The notes below the pieces were generated by a model. It did not search any database, was not told where the DNA came from, and worked only from the letters and a program-made list of their open reading frames with translations. Below, piece by piece: positions 54,592 through 63,303 of a DNA stretch of 64,000 nucleotides. This stretch comes from Haloarcula pelagica (GTDB lineage Archaea > Halobacteriota > Halobacteria > Halobacteriales > Haloarculaceae). Made by a program: the position numbers and the translations under genes. Each line of letters starts with the position of its first letter. Position 1 is the first letter of the stretch. The stretch is from assembly GCF_030127105.1 (NCBI RefSeq), contig NZ_CP126161.1, positions 62,001 through 126,000 on the forward strand, read 5' to 3'.

Positions 54592-54984
54592 ATGAGCACA
54601 GACCCGACGGTCGAGACAGACGAACCGAACCAGAACCTCCTGCACACCGTCCGGAGCGGGATCGACGAACTGAGCGAGAGCGCGAGCGTTCAGCGCGTCT
54701 TCGGCGATCCGATCACCACCGAGGGGAAGACGATCGTGCCCGTCGCACGTGTCGCCTACGGGTTCGGCAGCGGGTTCGGCAGCGGCGGGGCCGAGGACGA
54801 GGGCGAGTTCGACGGCGAGACCGGGCAGGGCGGTGGCGGTGGCGGCGGGATGAGCGTGACACCGGTCGGTGCCCTCGAAGTCACCCCCGACGGGACCCGA
54901 TTCGTCCGGGTCGGCGACTGGAAGCGGGCCGCGCTGGCGCTCGGTGTCGGGCTCGTGGCCGGCCTCTTGCTCGGACGCCGTTGA
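54592..54984 (+). CDS. GerW (YtfJ) family protein
   Basis: About 130 residues. The motif ASVQRVFGDPITTEGKTIVP with VARVAYGFGSGFGSGG and the later GGMSVTPVGALEVTPDGTRF is that of GerW/YtfJ proteins. A hydrophobic C-terminal helix (AALALGVGLVAGLLLGRR) anchors it to the membrane. In Bacillus the protein is linked to spore germination, which cannot apply here. ATG 54592 or GTG 54583 could be the start. Confidence 0.88.
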   Translation: MSTDPTVETDEPNQNLLHTVRSGIDELSESASVQRVFGDPITTEGKTIVPVARVAYGFGSGFGSGGAEDEGEFDGETGQGGGGGGGMSVTPVGALEVTPDGTRFVRVGDWKRAALALGVGLVAGLLLGRR

Positions 54985-55038
54985 TCCGCCGGCCGCCCCC
55001 TGCGTAACCGACTTGCCGGCCCGGCGACAAGCGCGCCC

Positions 55039-55401
55039 GTGAGCCGGCTGAACGTCCTCGCTGGCGCGCTGTGTCTCGGCGGTGTCGCCGTCCTGGCAGC
55101 CGTCTTCGGTCCGTCGGCGCTCCGCGCGGGGCCGGGACCGGCGCTGTTTTCCGGCTCGCTGGGTCTCGCTGGCCTGCTGTTCTGTCTCGCCGCGACCGGA
55201 CAGACAGTCGGCGGGCGGCTCGACCTCCACGACTGTAGTGGCCTGGGTGATATGGCGGTCGGCGTGGCGATCCTCGCGGGCCTGACGGCCGTGCCGACGG
55301 GCGTCGCCGGGTTCGGGTACGCGATACTCGTCGTCGCCGGCGGGCTGAGCGCCGTCGCTTTCGGTGTGGTGGGCCTGGCCGAGAAGTACGGCGTCGTCTG
55401 A
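55039..55401 (+). CDS. Small four-helix membrane protein
   Basis: 120 residues, GTG start. Four hydrophobic segments with Gly/Ala-rich turns (LNVLAGALCLGGVAVLAAVF; LFSGSLGLAGLLFCLAATGQ; GDMAVGVAILAGLTAVPTGV; GYAILVVAGGLSAVAFGVVG). No recognised domain. It ends 3 bp before the convergent elp3 stop. A haloarchaeal protein of unknown function. Confidence 0.7.
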   Translation: MSRLNVLAGALCLGGVAVLAAVFGPSALRAGPGPALFSGSLGLAGLLFCLAATGQTVGGRLDLHDCSGLGDMAVGVAILAGLTAVPTGVAGFGYAILVVAGGLSAVAFGVVGLAEKYGVV

Positions 55402-55404
55402 GCC

Positions 55405-57069
55405 TCAGTGGAGCCGCTTCGAGACGTAGGGGCCGTCCTGCTGGTAGTCCAGTTTGTTCCGGTAGTACTCGCGGACGCCGATCCCGGAGATGACGGCGAG
55501 TTTCGAGTAGCCCGCGTCCCGGGCCAGCTCTTCGGCTTTCCGGAGGAGTCGCTTCCCGTACCCCTTGTGCTGGTGGTCGTCCTCGCCACCCGTCTGGCCG
55601 ACGCCGACGGCGTTGCCGTAGACGTGGAGTTCCCGGACCAGCGCGGCGTCGTCCAGTTCTCGGCGGACGGGATCGTTCGGGAACCGGAGCCGGCAGAAGC
55701 CGACCAGCACGTCCCGGTCGAAGTCCTCGAAGGAGATGAACTGCTCCGTCCCGCCACAGGCTTCGTAGGTCAACACGTCCAGTTCGACGTTCTCGGCGGT
55801 CTCCTCCTTGTGGCCGGCCTCGCGACAGCGGATGCAGTCACAGGTCCAGCCGTGCTTGTCCATCTCCTTCCAGGCCAGTTGCCGGAGGTTGGACTTCCAG
55901 ACACCGCCCTCGATGAAGTCCGCCGGGATGTCTCGCTGAACGCGCTGGAGGCGGGTGTAGCGGGGGATCATGTCCTTGATCTCCGCGACCAGTTCCGCGG
56001 CCTCCTGGTTGTCCAGGGGGTCGAAGTCGTTCTTCTGCCACCAGTCGTAAGTGACCGTCCCCGGGACGACCAGGGTCGGGTAGATCTTGAGGTAGTCCGG
56101 CCGCCACTGGGAGTCCTCGAAGATCCGCCGGAAGTCCTCCAGGCACATCTCCTTGGACATCCCTGGCTGGCCGGGCATCATGTGGAAGCCGACCTTGAAC
56201 GCCGAGTCCCGCAGACGGCGGTTGGCGTCGATCGACGCCTGGACGCCGTGGCCGCGGTGCATCTCCCGGTTGATCCGCTCGAAGGTCGTCTGGACGCCCA
56301 CCTCGACTTTCGTCCCGCCCAGCCCGAGCATCCGATCGATCTGTTCGGGGTCACACCAGTCGGGTTTCGTCTCGAAGGTCGTCGCGACGTTGCGGACATC
56401 GGCGGTCTCGTTCTCGGCGATCACGTCCTCCAGATACGAGAACTCGTACTCCGCGGGGTCCTGGGCGAAGCTCTCGCCCTCCTTGGGGGCTGGGTCGGCC
56501 TCGGGGTCGAAGTCGTTCATCGCCTCCAGAGCGCGCTTGACGAACCACTCCTGGTAGTCGTGGCTGCGGGCGGTCATCGTCCCGCCCATGATGATGAGTT
56601 CGGCCTTGTCGACGGGGTGACCGATCTCTCGCAACTGGTTCAGGCGCAGCGTCACCTGGCCGTAGGGGTCGTAGTCGTTCTGCTCGCCGCGCGCCGCGGC
56701 CGGTTCGTGGCCGGTGTAGGACTGCGCCGAAGAGAACTCCGAGTCCGGACCGCCCGGGCAGTAGAGACACTTCCCGTGTGGACACCGGTGCGGGGAAGTC
56801 ATGATCGCGATGGGCGAGACGCCCGAGGCGGTCCGGACGGGCTTTCGCTGGAGGACCTCCTCCAGTACTTCCCGATGTTCCTGTGGCGCGTAGTCGAGGA
56901 GCTCCGAGTTCTGTGGGACCTTCGGCGCCGAGTACTCGCGGCAGACATCGATCTTCGCGGACTCGACATCGTCGCGCTCGACCTCGCCGGCGAGGATGCG
57001 GTCGACCAGCTCCGCACACACCTGCTGGAAGGCTTCCGTCTCGCGGGGGTCCTCGCTCTCGGTACTCAC
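55405..57069 (-). CDS. elp3: Elp3-type tRNA U34 modification enzyme
   Basis: 554 residues, GTG start. The radical-SAM Fe-S motif is HRCPHGKCLYCPGG (about residues 94-105), followed by AQSYTGHEPAAARGEQNDYD, VEVGVQTTFERINREMHRGH and HMMPGQPGMSKEMCLEDFRR. A zinc-binding CDCIRCREAG and a C-terminal GNAT domain (HQHKGYGKRLLRKAEELARD) complete the Elp3 layout. It makes cm5U-type wobble uridine. A TATA-like CGCTTATTC near 57097-57105 (minus strand) fits the start. Confidence 0.95.
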   Translation of the reverse strand: MSTESEDPRETEAFQQVCAELVDRILAGEVERDDVESAKIDVCREYSAPKVPQNSELLDYAPQEHREVLEEVLQRKPVRTASGVSPIAIMTSPHRCPHGKCLYCPGGPDSEFSSAQSYTGHEPAAARGEQNDYDPYGQVTLRLNQLREIGHPVDKAELIIMGGTMTARSHDYQEWFVKRALEAMNDFDPEADPAPKEGESFAQDPAEYEFSYLEDVIAENETADVRNVATTFETKPDWCDPEQIDRMLGLGGTKVEVGVQTTFERINREMHRGHGVQASIDANRRLRDSAFKVGFHMMPGQPGMSKEMCLEDFRRIFEDSQWRPDYLKIYPTLVVPGTVTYDWWQKNDFDPLDNQEAAELVAEIKDMIPRYTRLQRVQRDIPADFIEGGVWKSNLRQLAWKEMDKHGWTCDCIRCREAGHKEETAENVELDVLTYEACGGTEQFISFEDFDRDVLVGFCRLRFPNDPVRRELDDAALVRELHVYGNAVGVGQTGGEDDHQHKGYGKRLLRKAEELARDAGYSKLAVISGIGVREYYRNKLDYQQDGPYVSKRLH

Positions 57070-57132
57070 GGTGTTGTCAGTTCTCGTCGCTTTGCCCGAA
57101 TAAGCGTGTCGCTCGGGACGGAGTCCCCGCCG

Positions 57133-58323
57133 TTACGATCCGGCGTTGAACGCGACGAGAATCCGCAGGATGTCGGGCTGGGTGATGTTTCCGCTGTTGA
57201 AATCGACGATCGCCCGGAGTAACTCGGGGCTCTGAATCCCCGGGGTCCCGTTCGTGTCGTACTGGTCGACGAGGCTCGCGCTCTCGACCTCGACGGTCGT
57301 GGCCGCGATCCCGACATCGGAGGAGTTCCGGACGTACGCCTGGACGTTGATCGTCCGGTCGGTCGGCGACGGGTGGTCGGCGGCGACCTCGTACGTGACC
57401 GTCGACCGGACGGTCTTGCCGCTTCCGACCGGCCTGGCTGAACTGTACCGGACGGACGGCTGCTGAGTGTCGAGGTTCCCCGAGCCAGCACCCGAGACGG
57501 CCGTGGCGGTGATGTTGGTCGGCGTCGTGAGGTCGATCCGGCCGGCAGACGCCGTCGCGCGGTCGTTCGTGTACCGGTAGGTCACCGTGAACGACTCGCC
57601 GGGCTGGACGCTGACGTTCTGTGACTCGGCCAGGACACGGACATCGGGTTCTCCCTGGCTGACGACGACGACGTTCGCCGTTGTCGTCTTTCCGTCGACG
57701 ACGGTCGTGGTTCTGCTTCCCAGAGCGTTGTTCGTGCTCGCCTCGATACGGTACTCGCCCGCGGGGACACCCCCGAACGTGTACGCCCCTCGGCTGTCGG
57801 TCGTCGTCGTCGCGATGGCGCTGCTCTCACCGGCCGGATACAGAGTCACCGTCGCCCCGGCGAGTCCGTCGTCGCCGAGGTCTTTCACCAGACCGGTGAC
57901 GTTGCCGGGCGTCGTTCGTCCGCCGGTCGTGATCGCGATGTTCGCCGTGGCGAGTTTGCCTGCGACGACAGTGACGGTCTTGTTTCCTGTCGTTCCGTCG
58001 ACCGACGCTTCGACGCGGTAGTCGCCGGCCCGAACGCCGGAAAACCGGAACGAGCCCTGGCTGTCCGCTGTCGTCGTCGCGACGGGGGAACTCACGCCCT
58101 CCCGGTAGAGCGTCACGGACGCGTTCGGAATCCGTGTGTTCGCGCTATCGGTTACGAGCCCGGAGATGTCCCCGGTCGCTGTCGCAGTCGTGTTCGCAGA
58201 GCGATCCGATCCGGCGTCGACCTGCCCGGTGGCGGCTCCGGCAGCACCGACGACACAGAGGACAGCGAGCGCGACCAACAACAGGGCCCGCTGGTGGGAC
58301 TGTTCGGGGAGATTCCAGTTCAT
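57133..58323 (-). CDS. Secreted protein with carboxypeptidase-regulatory and dockerin-like domains
   Basis: 396 residues. Signal peptide QRALLLVALAVLCVVGAAGA. Two CarboxypepD_reg-like beta-sandwiches follow (TGDISGLVTDSANTRIPNAS; PGNVTGLVKDLGDDGLAGAT with GEYRIEAS), then one CARDB/DUF11-like domain (VSVQPGESFTVTYRYTNDRA). The C-terminal 45 residues, DQYDTNGTPGIQSPELLRAI and FNSGNITQPDILRILVAF, form a dockerin-like pair; the first loop has D-x-N-x-T-x-G and a final Glu as in a calcium-binding EF loop. The next gene upstream ends in the same module. Confidence 0.85.
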   Translation of the reverse strand: MNWNLPEQSHQRALLLVALAVLCVVGAAGAATGQVDAGSDRSANTTATATGDISGLVTDSANTRIPNASVTLYREGVSSPVATTTADSQGSFRFSGVRAGDYRVEASVDGTTGNKTVTVVAGKLATANIAITTGGRTTPGNVTGLVKDLGDDGLAGATVTLYPAGESSAIATTTTDSRGAYTFGGVPAGEYRIEASTNNALGSRTTTVVDGKTTTANVVVVSQGEPDVRVLAESQNVSVQPGESFTVTYRYTNDRATASAGRIDLTTPTNITATAVSGAGSGNLDTQQPSVRYSSARPVGSGKTVRSTVTYEVAADHPSPTDRTINVQAYVRNSSDVGIAATTVEVESASLVDQYDTNGTPGIQSPELLRAIVDFNSGNITQPDILRILVAFNAGS

Positions 58324-58425
58324 GGAGGGACCACGATCGTAACGTAGTAACATCCGACAATTAAAAACGTCGAATTAACCGCCGACGGCCGGGAACCGGA
58401 AACCGAACCGGCAGGCCGGTCGTGA

Positions 58426-59406
58426 TCAGGAGTTGAACGCGACGATGATCTGGAGGACTTCAGGCGTCGTGAGCTTCCCGCTGTTGAGATCGACGATCGC
58501 CTGGAGGACTTCCGGTGTCTGGATGCCGGGCTGGCCGTTCGTGTCGTACTGGTCGACGATGGACGACGCACCGATGTTGACCCTCGTCGAGAGCTGGTCG
58601 GAGCCGGACGCGTTCCGGATGGTGGCGGTGCTGATGATCCGTCTCGTGCTGGTGGGTGAGTTGGCGTCGACTTCGTAGGTGACGGTCGTGGTCAGCGTCG
58701 CGCCGCCGGGGATCGGTCCAGACGCGCCGTAGAGGACGCTCGGTGGCTGGCCGTTGAGGCCGTCGAACCCGTCACCCGACACGGCGACGGGCGTGATGTT
58801 GTCCGAGGTGTTGAGCTCGATGCTCCCGGCCAGTCCCGTGGTCGACTGATTGTTCGTGTACTGGTACGTGACGTTGAACCGCTCTCCAGGCTGCGTGTTC
58901 ACGGTCGACGGGGAGCCCGACAGTTCGAGCCCGGACGGCTTGTCGACTGTGATCCTCGTGCTGGTCGTCGCCGTCGCGTTGCTCGAGGTCCCTCTGAGGA
59001 ACCCGTCGGCGTCGAGCGGAACCTCGCCGTCCGGGGCTGCGGACGTAACTGTATACGTCACCGTCGTTGTTCGGGTCTCTCCCGGTGTGATCCGACCGGA
59101 GAGTCCGTAAAACACTGCCGGTGGGTCGCCGTCGAGACCGGGCAACCCGTCACCGGAGACGCTCGTGGCGTTGATACCGGTCGGTGTCGAGAGGTCGATT
59201 CGGCCGGCAGTAGCGTCGTCGCTGCCGGTGTTCGAGAGTTCGTAGGTCACGTTGAACGTCTCGCCGGGAGCGACTGTTGTGGTATCGGCCGACGCGTCGA
59301 TGACTGCCTGTGGCGCGGCAGTGACGGGAGACGCGACGGCGACCATCGAGAGGGCTATGAGCGCGCTCATCGCGATCGTCCAAGCGGGGGAACGGTCGAA
59401 TGTCAT
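58426..59406 (-). CDS. Secreted protein with two CARDB-like domains and dockerin-like end
   Basis: 326 residues. Signal peptide about MTFDRSPAWTIAMSALIALS to SPVTAA. Two similar beta-sandwiches (TTVAPGETFNVTYELSNTGS; STVNTQPGERFNVTYQYTNN) are joined by a short linker. The C terminus DQYDTNGQPGIQTPEVLQAI and LNSGKLTTPEVLQIIVAF repeats the dockerin-like module of the next gene downstream. The two genes lie 102 bp apart in the same direction. Possible cell-surface partners; no cohesin-like gene was seen here. Confidence 0.85.
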   Translation of the reverse strand: MTFDRSPAWTIAMSALIALSMVAVASPVTAAPQAVIDASADTTTVAPGETFNVTYELSNTGSDDATAGRIDLSTPTGINATSVSGDGLPGLDGDPPAVFYGLSGRITPGETRTTTVTYTVTSAAPDGEVPLDADGFLRGTSSNATATTSTRITVDKPSGLELSGSPSTVNTQPGERFNVTYQYTNNQSTTGLAGSIELNTSDNITPVAVSGDGFDGLNGQPPSVLYGASGPIPGGATLTTTVTYEVDANSPTSTRRIISTATIRNASGSDQLSTRVNIGASSIVDQYDTNGQPGIQTPEVLQAIVDLNSGKLTTPEVLQIIVAFNS

Positions 59407-59529
59407 TCAGTAGGGTACCTCTACCAAGGTGGTACATGAGTGGGAATGATAAGGATACCGCTGGCTCAAATACTGACTTGAACCGCCCGACGGCTGCCGC
59501 TCGTCGGGACCGAGACTGTCCGGATACGG

Positions 59530-60018
59530 TTATTCCGGCCAGTAGTCGACCGTGGCGTCCAGGTCGAGCAGCGTCGAGCGGTCGCGCTCGTCGGCGTCAC
59601 CGCCCGGCGGTGCGCCGGCAAAGAGGTGGACGGCGCCTCTACCGGGCATGTACGTGATGTCTGGATCGTTCATCTCGGAGACGACGAGCAAGCGAAGGCC
59701 CTCCGATCCGGCCTCGACTTCGTGGGTGTGTTCGTCCCCGGTCGGGAGCGCGACGTAGTCGCCCGGTTCGAGCGGGTGTTCGTCGCCGTCGACACCCAGA
59801 AACAGCGTCCCGCTCCCGTCGAGGACGAACATCGCTTCCTCGTTGCCGTAGTGGCTGTGTGGGGGCCAGGTGCGCTTCCCGGCGGGGATCTCGTAGAGAC
59901 TCGTCCCGAGGTCCTCGCCGCCGGCGGCGGCACCCAACTGCTTGCGTTTGAACTGTCGGTCGCCGTGATCGTAGTCGGTCCACTCCAGGTCGGCGGCGTT
60001 GACGGGGCCGTCGCTCAT
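59530..60018 (-). CDS. Cupin-domain protein
   Basis: 162 residues. A single cupin barrel: GTSLYEIPAGKRTWPPHSHY with the metal histidines, GNEEAMFVLDGSGTLFLGVD, PLEPGDYVALPTGDEHTHEV and EGLRLLVVSEM. Metal site H-x-H and E plus a late H are in place. The reaction is unknown. It starts 37 bp after the stop of the RecJ-like gene, same direction. Confidence 0.88.
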   Translation of the reverse strand: MSDGPVNAADLEWTDYDHGDRQFKRKQLGAAAGGEDLGTSLYEIPAGKRTWPPHSHYGNEEAMFVLDGSGTLFLGVDGDEHPLEPGDYVALPTGDEHTHEVEAGSEGLRLLVVSEMNDPDITYMPGRGAVHLFAGAPPGGDADERDRSTLLDLDATVDYWPE

Positions 60019-60054
60019 ACCCGATGAAGGACGGCCGGGGGGAAAAGCGCTGGT

Positions 60055-62265
60055 CTACAGCCGGTCGCTCAGTCGGTCGAGCGTCGCGTCGAGCACTGCG
60101 TCTCGGGCGCCGGCCAGGAACCGGATCGACCCCTCGCGGACGCTCCGGGTGGCGACGCCGCCTTCGGGGACCCACTCGGCGACCTCGGCCGACAGCTCGT
60201 GGATGTCCACGTCGGCACTGGTCCGTACGTACAGCGTGTCGGTGGCGATGCCGACGACGGCGTCGGTGTCCTCGCTCATCTCGCGGTGGAGTTCGTCGAG
60301 CAGGAGCGTCTCCGGCGGGAACTCGTACTGGTGGACGTAGGCGTCGGTGTCCAGCACGGCGATGTCGGTCCCGTCGAGATCCCGGTGTTCGAGGTTGACC
60401 CGCGCGGTCGAGACCTCCTCGTCGACCTTCTCGCGGAACTGCTCTGCGATGTGGCCGGCCAGACCGCCGACGTCGTCCTCGTCGTCGCCGAACACGAGGT
60501 CGGTGATCAGTTCGCGCTTGTCCTCGTAGGACTGGTAGTGTGCTTCGAGCGCGACGGCCTCACGCAGTTGCGTGACGGCCTCGGCGTCGTAGCCGGCGCC
60601 GGTCGCGGCGTCGAGGTACGAAGTCGGCGCGCCCTCCCAGAAGCTCACCGCGGGGAGGTGCAACAGGTCGTCTCGAACGTCGTCGTTGACGTGGGCCGCG
60701 ACGTTAGCCGCCAGTGCGGTGGCAGTCGTCTCGGGCGCGTCGACCACGGACGGGGAGACGACGGCGTCGACGGCCTCGACCACGTCGTCGTCGACATCGA
60801 CATCGTCGATGACGATGCTCGGTGCGCCGTAGACATCCAGCAGATCGAACCCGTCGAGGCTCTCTCGCGTGCCACCGGCGGCGACGAAGACGAACAGGGG
60901 AAGCGCTTCGCCGTGGCGTTCGCGGTTGTCGAGCATCGTCGTCGTGTCCTTGGTGGCGTCGTCCATGTCGTAGACGCCGCCTTCCAGGGGCCGGCGGTCG
61001 AAGTAGTGGTACTGAGCGTCGTCGCGGCGGTGCTGGTCACCGACCAGGGGCAGCGTCGCGCGTTCGAGCGCGCTGCCGGCCAGGTAGCCGTCGGCCGTGT
61101 TGGCGTGGCGGACGATGACCGGCCGGTCGGTCAGGACTGCCTTGCGGATCTGGGTCGCGGCCTCGACGAGTTCGCCAGAGAGCGCCGCGATCGTCGCGTC
61201 TTCGGCCAGGGATTCGACGGCGTCCGGCCGGGCCTCGTCGTCCAGCGCGTCTGCGAGTCGCTGTTCGACCGCGTCGCGTTCCTCGCCTTCGAGGACGGTC
61301 AGCGTCTCGGTCTCGACCTGGAGTTCGCCGCGTCGCTCCCGGACATCCCCCGTCAGCCGGGCAACGTCGCCCTCCTCGACTTCGGGGTAGGCACGGACGC
61401 CGGCCTCGACGAAGGCGGCACAGTCGACCGTGCCGGTCGCGTCCTGGAGTTCGAAGACGGTCGGTCCGGAGGTCTGGCGGATCCCGACGATCGTCCCTTC
61501 GAGGCGGACATCGTCGCCGACACGGTCGGAGAGGTCGCCGACGGCGGCGTCCTCGTACTCGACTGCGGACCCGTCGTCGTCCGCCACCTCGTCGGTCTCG
61601 GCAGTCTCGTCGTCGGCACTCTCGTCGTCTGTTTCCGCGTCGGTGTCTGCCACGTCGGCATCTACCACGTCGTCGTCCGGTTCTGATGCCTCGTCGTCGG
61701 TCGTCTGGCCGACACTCCCGCCGGCGCCTTCGACACGGTCGGCGTCCCCGGCGGGGCTCACGTCGCCCGCGGTGGCCTCGACCTGTGTGGCGCCGCCGTC
61801 GGTCCCGGCGGCCGCCTGTGCGGTCGACTCGCCGTCGTCCTCATTTCCCTCTGCCGATGCCTCCTCGCTGTCGTCGGCCTCGTCGGCCAGCACTGCGTGG
61901 CCGATGTCCGGGTCGTCGACGAGGTGGCCGCGGAACTCCCGTTCGGCCTGGCGGATCGACCAGCCGAGGTCGACGTTGCCGTTGTCCCGGACGTTGGTGA
62001 CCTGGACGTACACCTCGTCGCCCGGCTCCCAGTCCAGCGAATCGAGCCGGCGGTCCAGTTCGCTCCGGTGGAGCAGGCCGGTCACGCTGTCGCCGATGTC
62101 GACGAAGACGCCGAACTCGGCGAACCCGTCGACCTCGCCGCGGTAGTAGCGGCCGACTGTCAGTTGATCGGGTCGGTTCCCTCGGAATTCGAACAATGCA
62201 TCCTCCTCGTGGAGGTCACAGATGTGACCCTCGACGGAGGTGCCACAGATGATACACGAACCCAT
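60055..62265 (-). CDS. RecJ-like DHH protein with zinc, S1 and OB domains
   Basis: 736 residues. The start MGSCIICGTSVEGHICDLHE is a zinc knuckle. An S1 domain (GRYYRGEVDGFAEFGVFVDI; DEVYVQVTNVRDNGNVDLGW) follows, then a Glu/Asp-rich linker (about 125-235), an OB-fold (DVRLEGTIVGIRQTSGPTVF) and a DHH/RecJ-type core from about residue 330. The DHH motif reads VIVRHANTADGYLAG rather than HxDxDGxxS, so catalysis may be altered. RecJ-like proteins of haloarchaea act in DNA repair and replication, with GINS/Cdc45-like links. Zinc-S1-OB fusion is typical of the archaeal branch. Confidence 0.87.
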   Translation of the reverse strand: MGSCIICGTSVEGHICDLHEEDALFEFRGNRPDQLTVGRYYRGEVDGFAEFGVFVDIGDSVTGLLHRSELDRRLDSLDWEPGDEVYVQVTNVRDNGNVDLGWSIRQAEREFRGHLVDDPDIGHAVLADEADDSEEASAEGNEDDGESTAQAAAGTDGGATQVEATAGDVSPAGDADRVEGAGGSVGQTTDDEASEPDDDVVDADVADTDAETDDESADDETAETDEVADDDGSAVEYEDAAVGDLSDRVGDDVRLEGTIVGIRQTSGPTVFELQDATGTVDCAAFVEAGVRAYPEVEEGDVARLTGDVRERRGELQVETETLTVLEGEERDAVEQRLADALDDEARPDAVESLAEDATIAALSGELVEAATQIRKAVLTDRPVIVRHANTADGYLAGSALERATLPLVGDQHRRDDAQYHYFDRRPLEGGVYDMDDATKDTTTMLDNRERHGEALPLFVFVAAGGTRESLDGFDLLDVYGAPSIVIDDVDVDDDVVEAVDAVVSPSVVDAPETTATALAANVAAHVNDDVRDDLLHLPAVSFWEGAPTSYLDAATGAGYDAEAVTQLREAVALEAHYQSYEDKRELITDLVFGDDEDDVGGLAGHIAEQFREKVDEEVSTARVNLEHRDLDGTDIAVLDTDAYVHQYEFPPETLLLDELHREMSEDTDAVVGIATDTLYVRTSADVDIHELSAEVAEWVPEGGVATRSVREGSIRFLAGARDAVLDATLDRLSDRL

Positions 62266-62330
62266 TGCTCGGTGAAAACGGTTCGGGCCTAAAACTGTTG
62301 TCGGATTCCGCGCGCCGATGTAGGTGTCTA

Positions 62331-62594
62331 TCAGTCGATAAGATCACTCTCTTCCCGAAGCGAATCGAGCCCCGCCGTGAGTGCCTCGACCTGCTCGGGG
62401 AAGAGCGCGACCTCGACCTCGCTCCCCTGCTCGTCCTCGAAGGCGAGTTTTACGCGCTTGTCGCCGTATTCCCGCACGTCGACGCCTGCTACGTCGTACA
62501 GCTTGACCGTGGCCTGTTTGTTCGACGGCCCGACGTTCTTGAACGCGCCGTCTTTCAGTTCGAGCATGAAGTCGTCGATGTCTAGTGTGAGCAC
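62331..62594 (-). CDS. Conserved haloarchaeal protein of about 87 residues
   Basis: A compact acidic protein: VLTLDIDDFMLELKDGAFKN, VGPSNKQATVKLYDVAGVDV and GDKRVKLAFEDEQGSEVEV, ending LFPEQVEALTAGLDSLREE. The sequence is highly conserved in haloarchaea as I recall it, with no known function. GTG 62594 (VLTLDIDDF) is chosen; GTG 62612 is six residues longer. The RecJ-like gene follows in the same direction, 65 bp downstream. Confidence 0.75.
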   Translation of the reverse strand: MLTLDIDDFMLELKDGAFKNVGPSNKQATVKLYDVAGVDVREYGDKRVKLAFEDEQGSEVEVALFPEQVEALTAGLDSLREESDLID

Positions 62595-62633
62595 ACGTGT
62601 TGCTGGGACCACCGGCCACCTAAAGGCGACCCA

Positions 62634-63251
62634 TCACAGGAGGGTGCCGGCAGCGAGCACACCCCGGAAGCCGTAGCCGAAGACGATCACCGCAGGGAGC
62701 GCGCCGAGGACGGCCGCCCGCGGGAGCGAGAGCTCGTGGACGACCGAGAGGCCGACGACGTACAGCACGGCGCCCCAGACCGCGACGAGGACTCTGAGCT
62801 CGGGGATGGGGAGCCCGGCGAGCAGGCAGGGCGCCATGGCGTAACACATTACCTGGACGGTCTCGCTGATCCCGCCCCTGTCGGGCGCGCCGACGACGAG
62901 AAACAGCGTCTGGACGGCGGCTGTCAGGTGGACCGTCGCCGGCATGACGAACATTCCGATCGCCAGCAACGCGAGCAGCGCGATCGCCGGCGAGAAGTCG
63001 GTCACGGCCGGATACGTGAAGGGGCCAGTCGAGACGACCCTCCTCGCGGCCAGTCTGGCGACGGCGACGCGGCTCAACTCCTCGGCCATGACGACCATCG
63101 CGGCGAAGACGAGCCCCGGAGCCTGGTCGCCCGGCGCGACGCCGGTCCGGAAGAACCGCCGGGGCCTGAGGAGCACTTCTCCCCACGCGCGCACGAGGGC
63201 GATCGGTCCCCGTTCGCGACCGCCCGTCGGGTTCTCTACCCACTGGGTCAC
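62634..63251 (-). CDS. Yip1-family membrane protein
   Basis: 205 residues, five transmembrane helices. The cytoplasmic start ALVRAWGEVLLRPRRFFRTG and GDQAPGLVFAAMVVMAEELS are typical of prokaryotic YIP1 proteins, as are PATVHLTAAVQTLFLVVG and ETVQVMCYAMAPCLLAG. The eukaryotic family acts in vesicle transport; the archaeal function is unknown. The start at 63251 (MTQWVENPTGG) is supported by the family. Confidence 0.82.
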   Translation of the reverse strand: MTQWVENPTGGRERGPIALVRAWGEVLLRPRRFFRTGVAPGDQAPGLVFAAMVVMAEELSRVAVARLAARRVVSTGPFTYPAVTDFSPAIALLALLAIGMFVMPATVHLTAAVQTLFLVVGAPDRGGISETVQVMCYAMAPCLLAGLPIPELRVLVAVWGAVLYVVGLSVVHELSLPRAAVLGALPAVIVFGYGFRGVLAAGTLL

Positions 63252-63303
63252 GGACGAGAGTTAGGCTGCGGGTGATTTGACCGTTCCGTCTGCGGCCGTC
63301 CGC

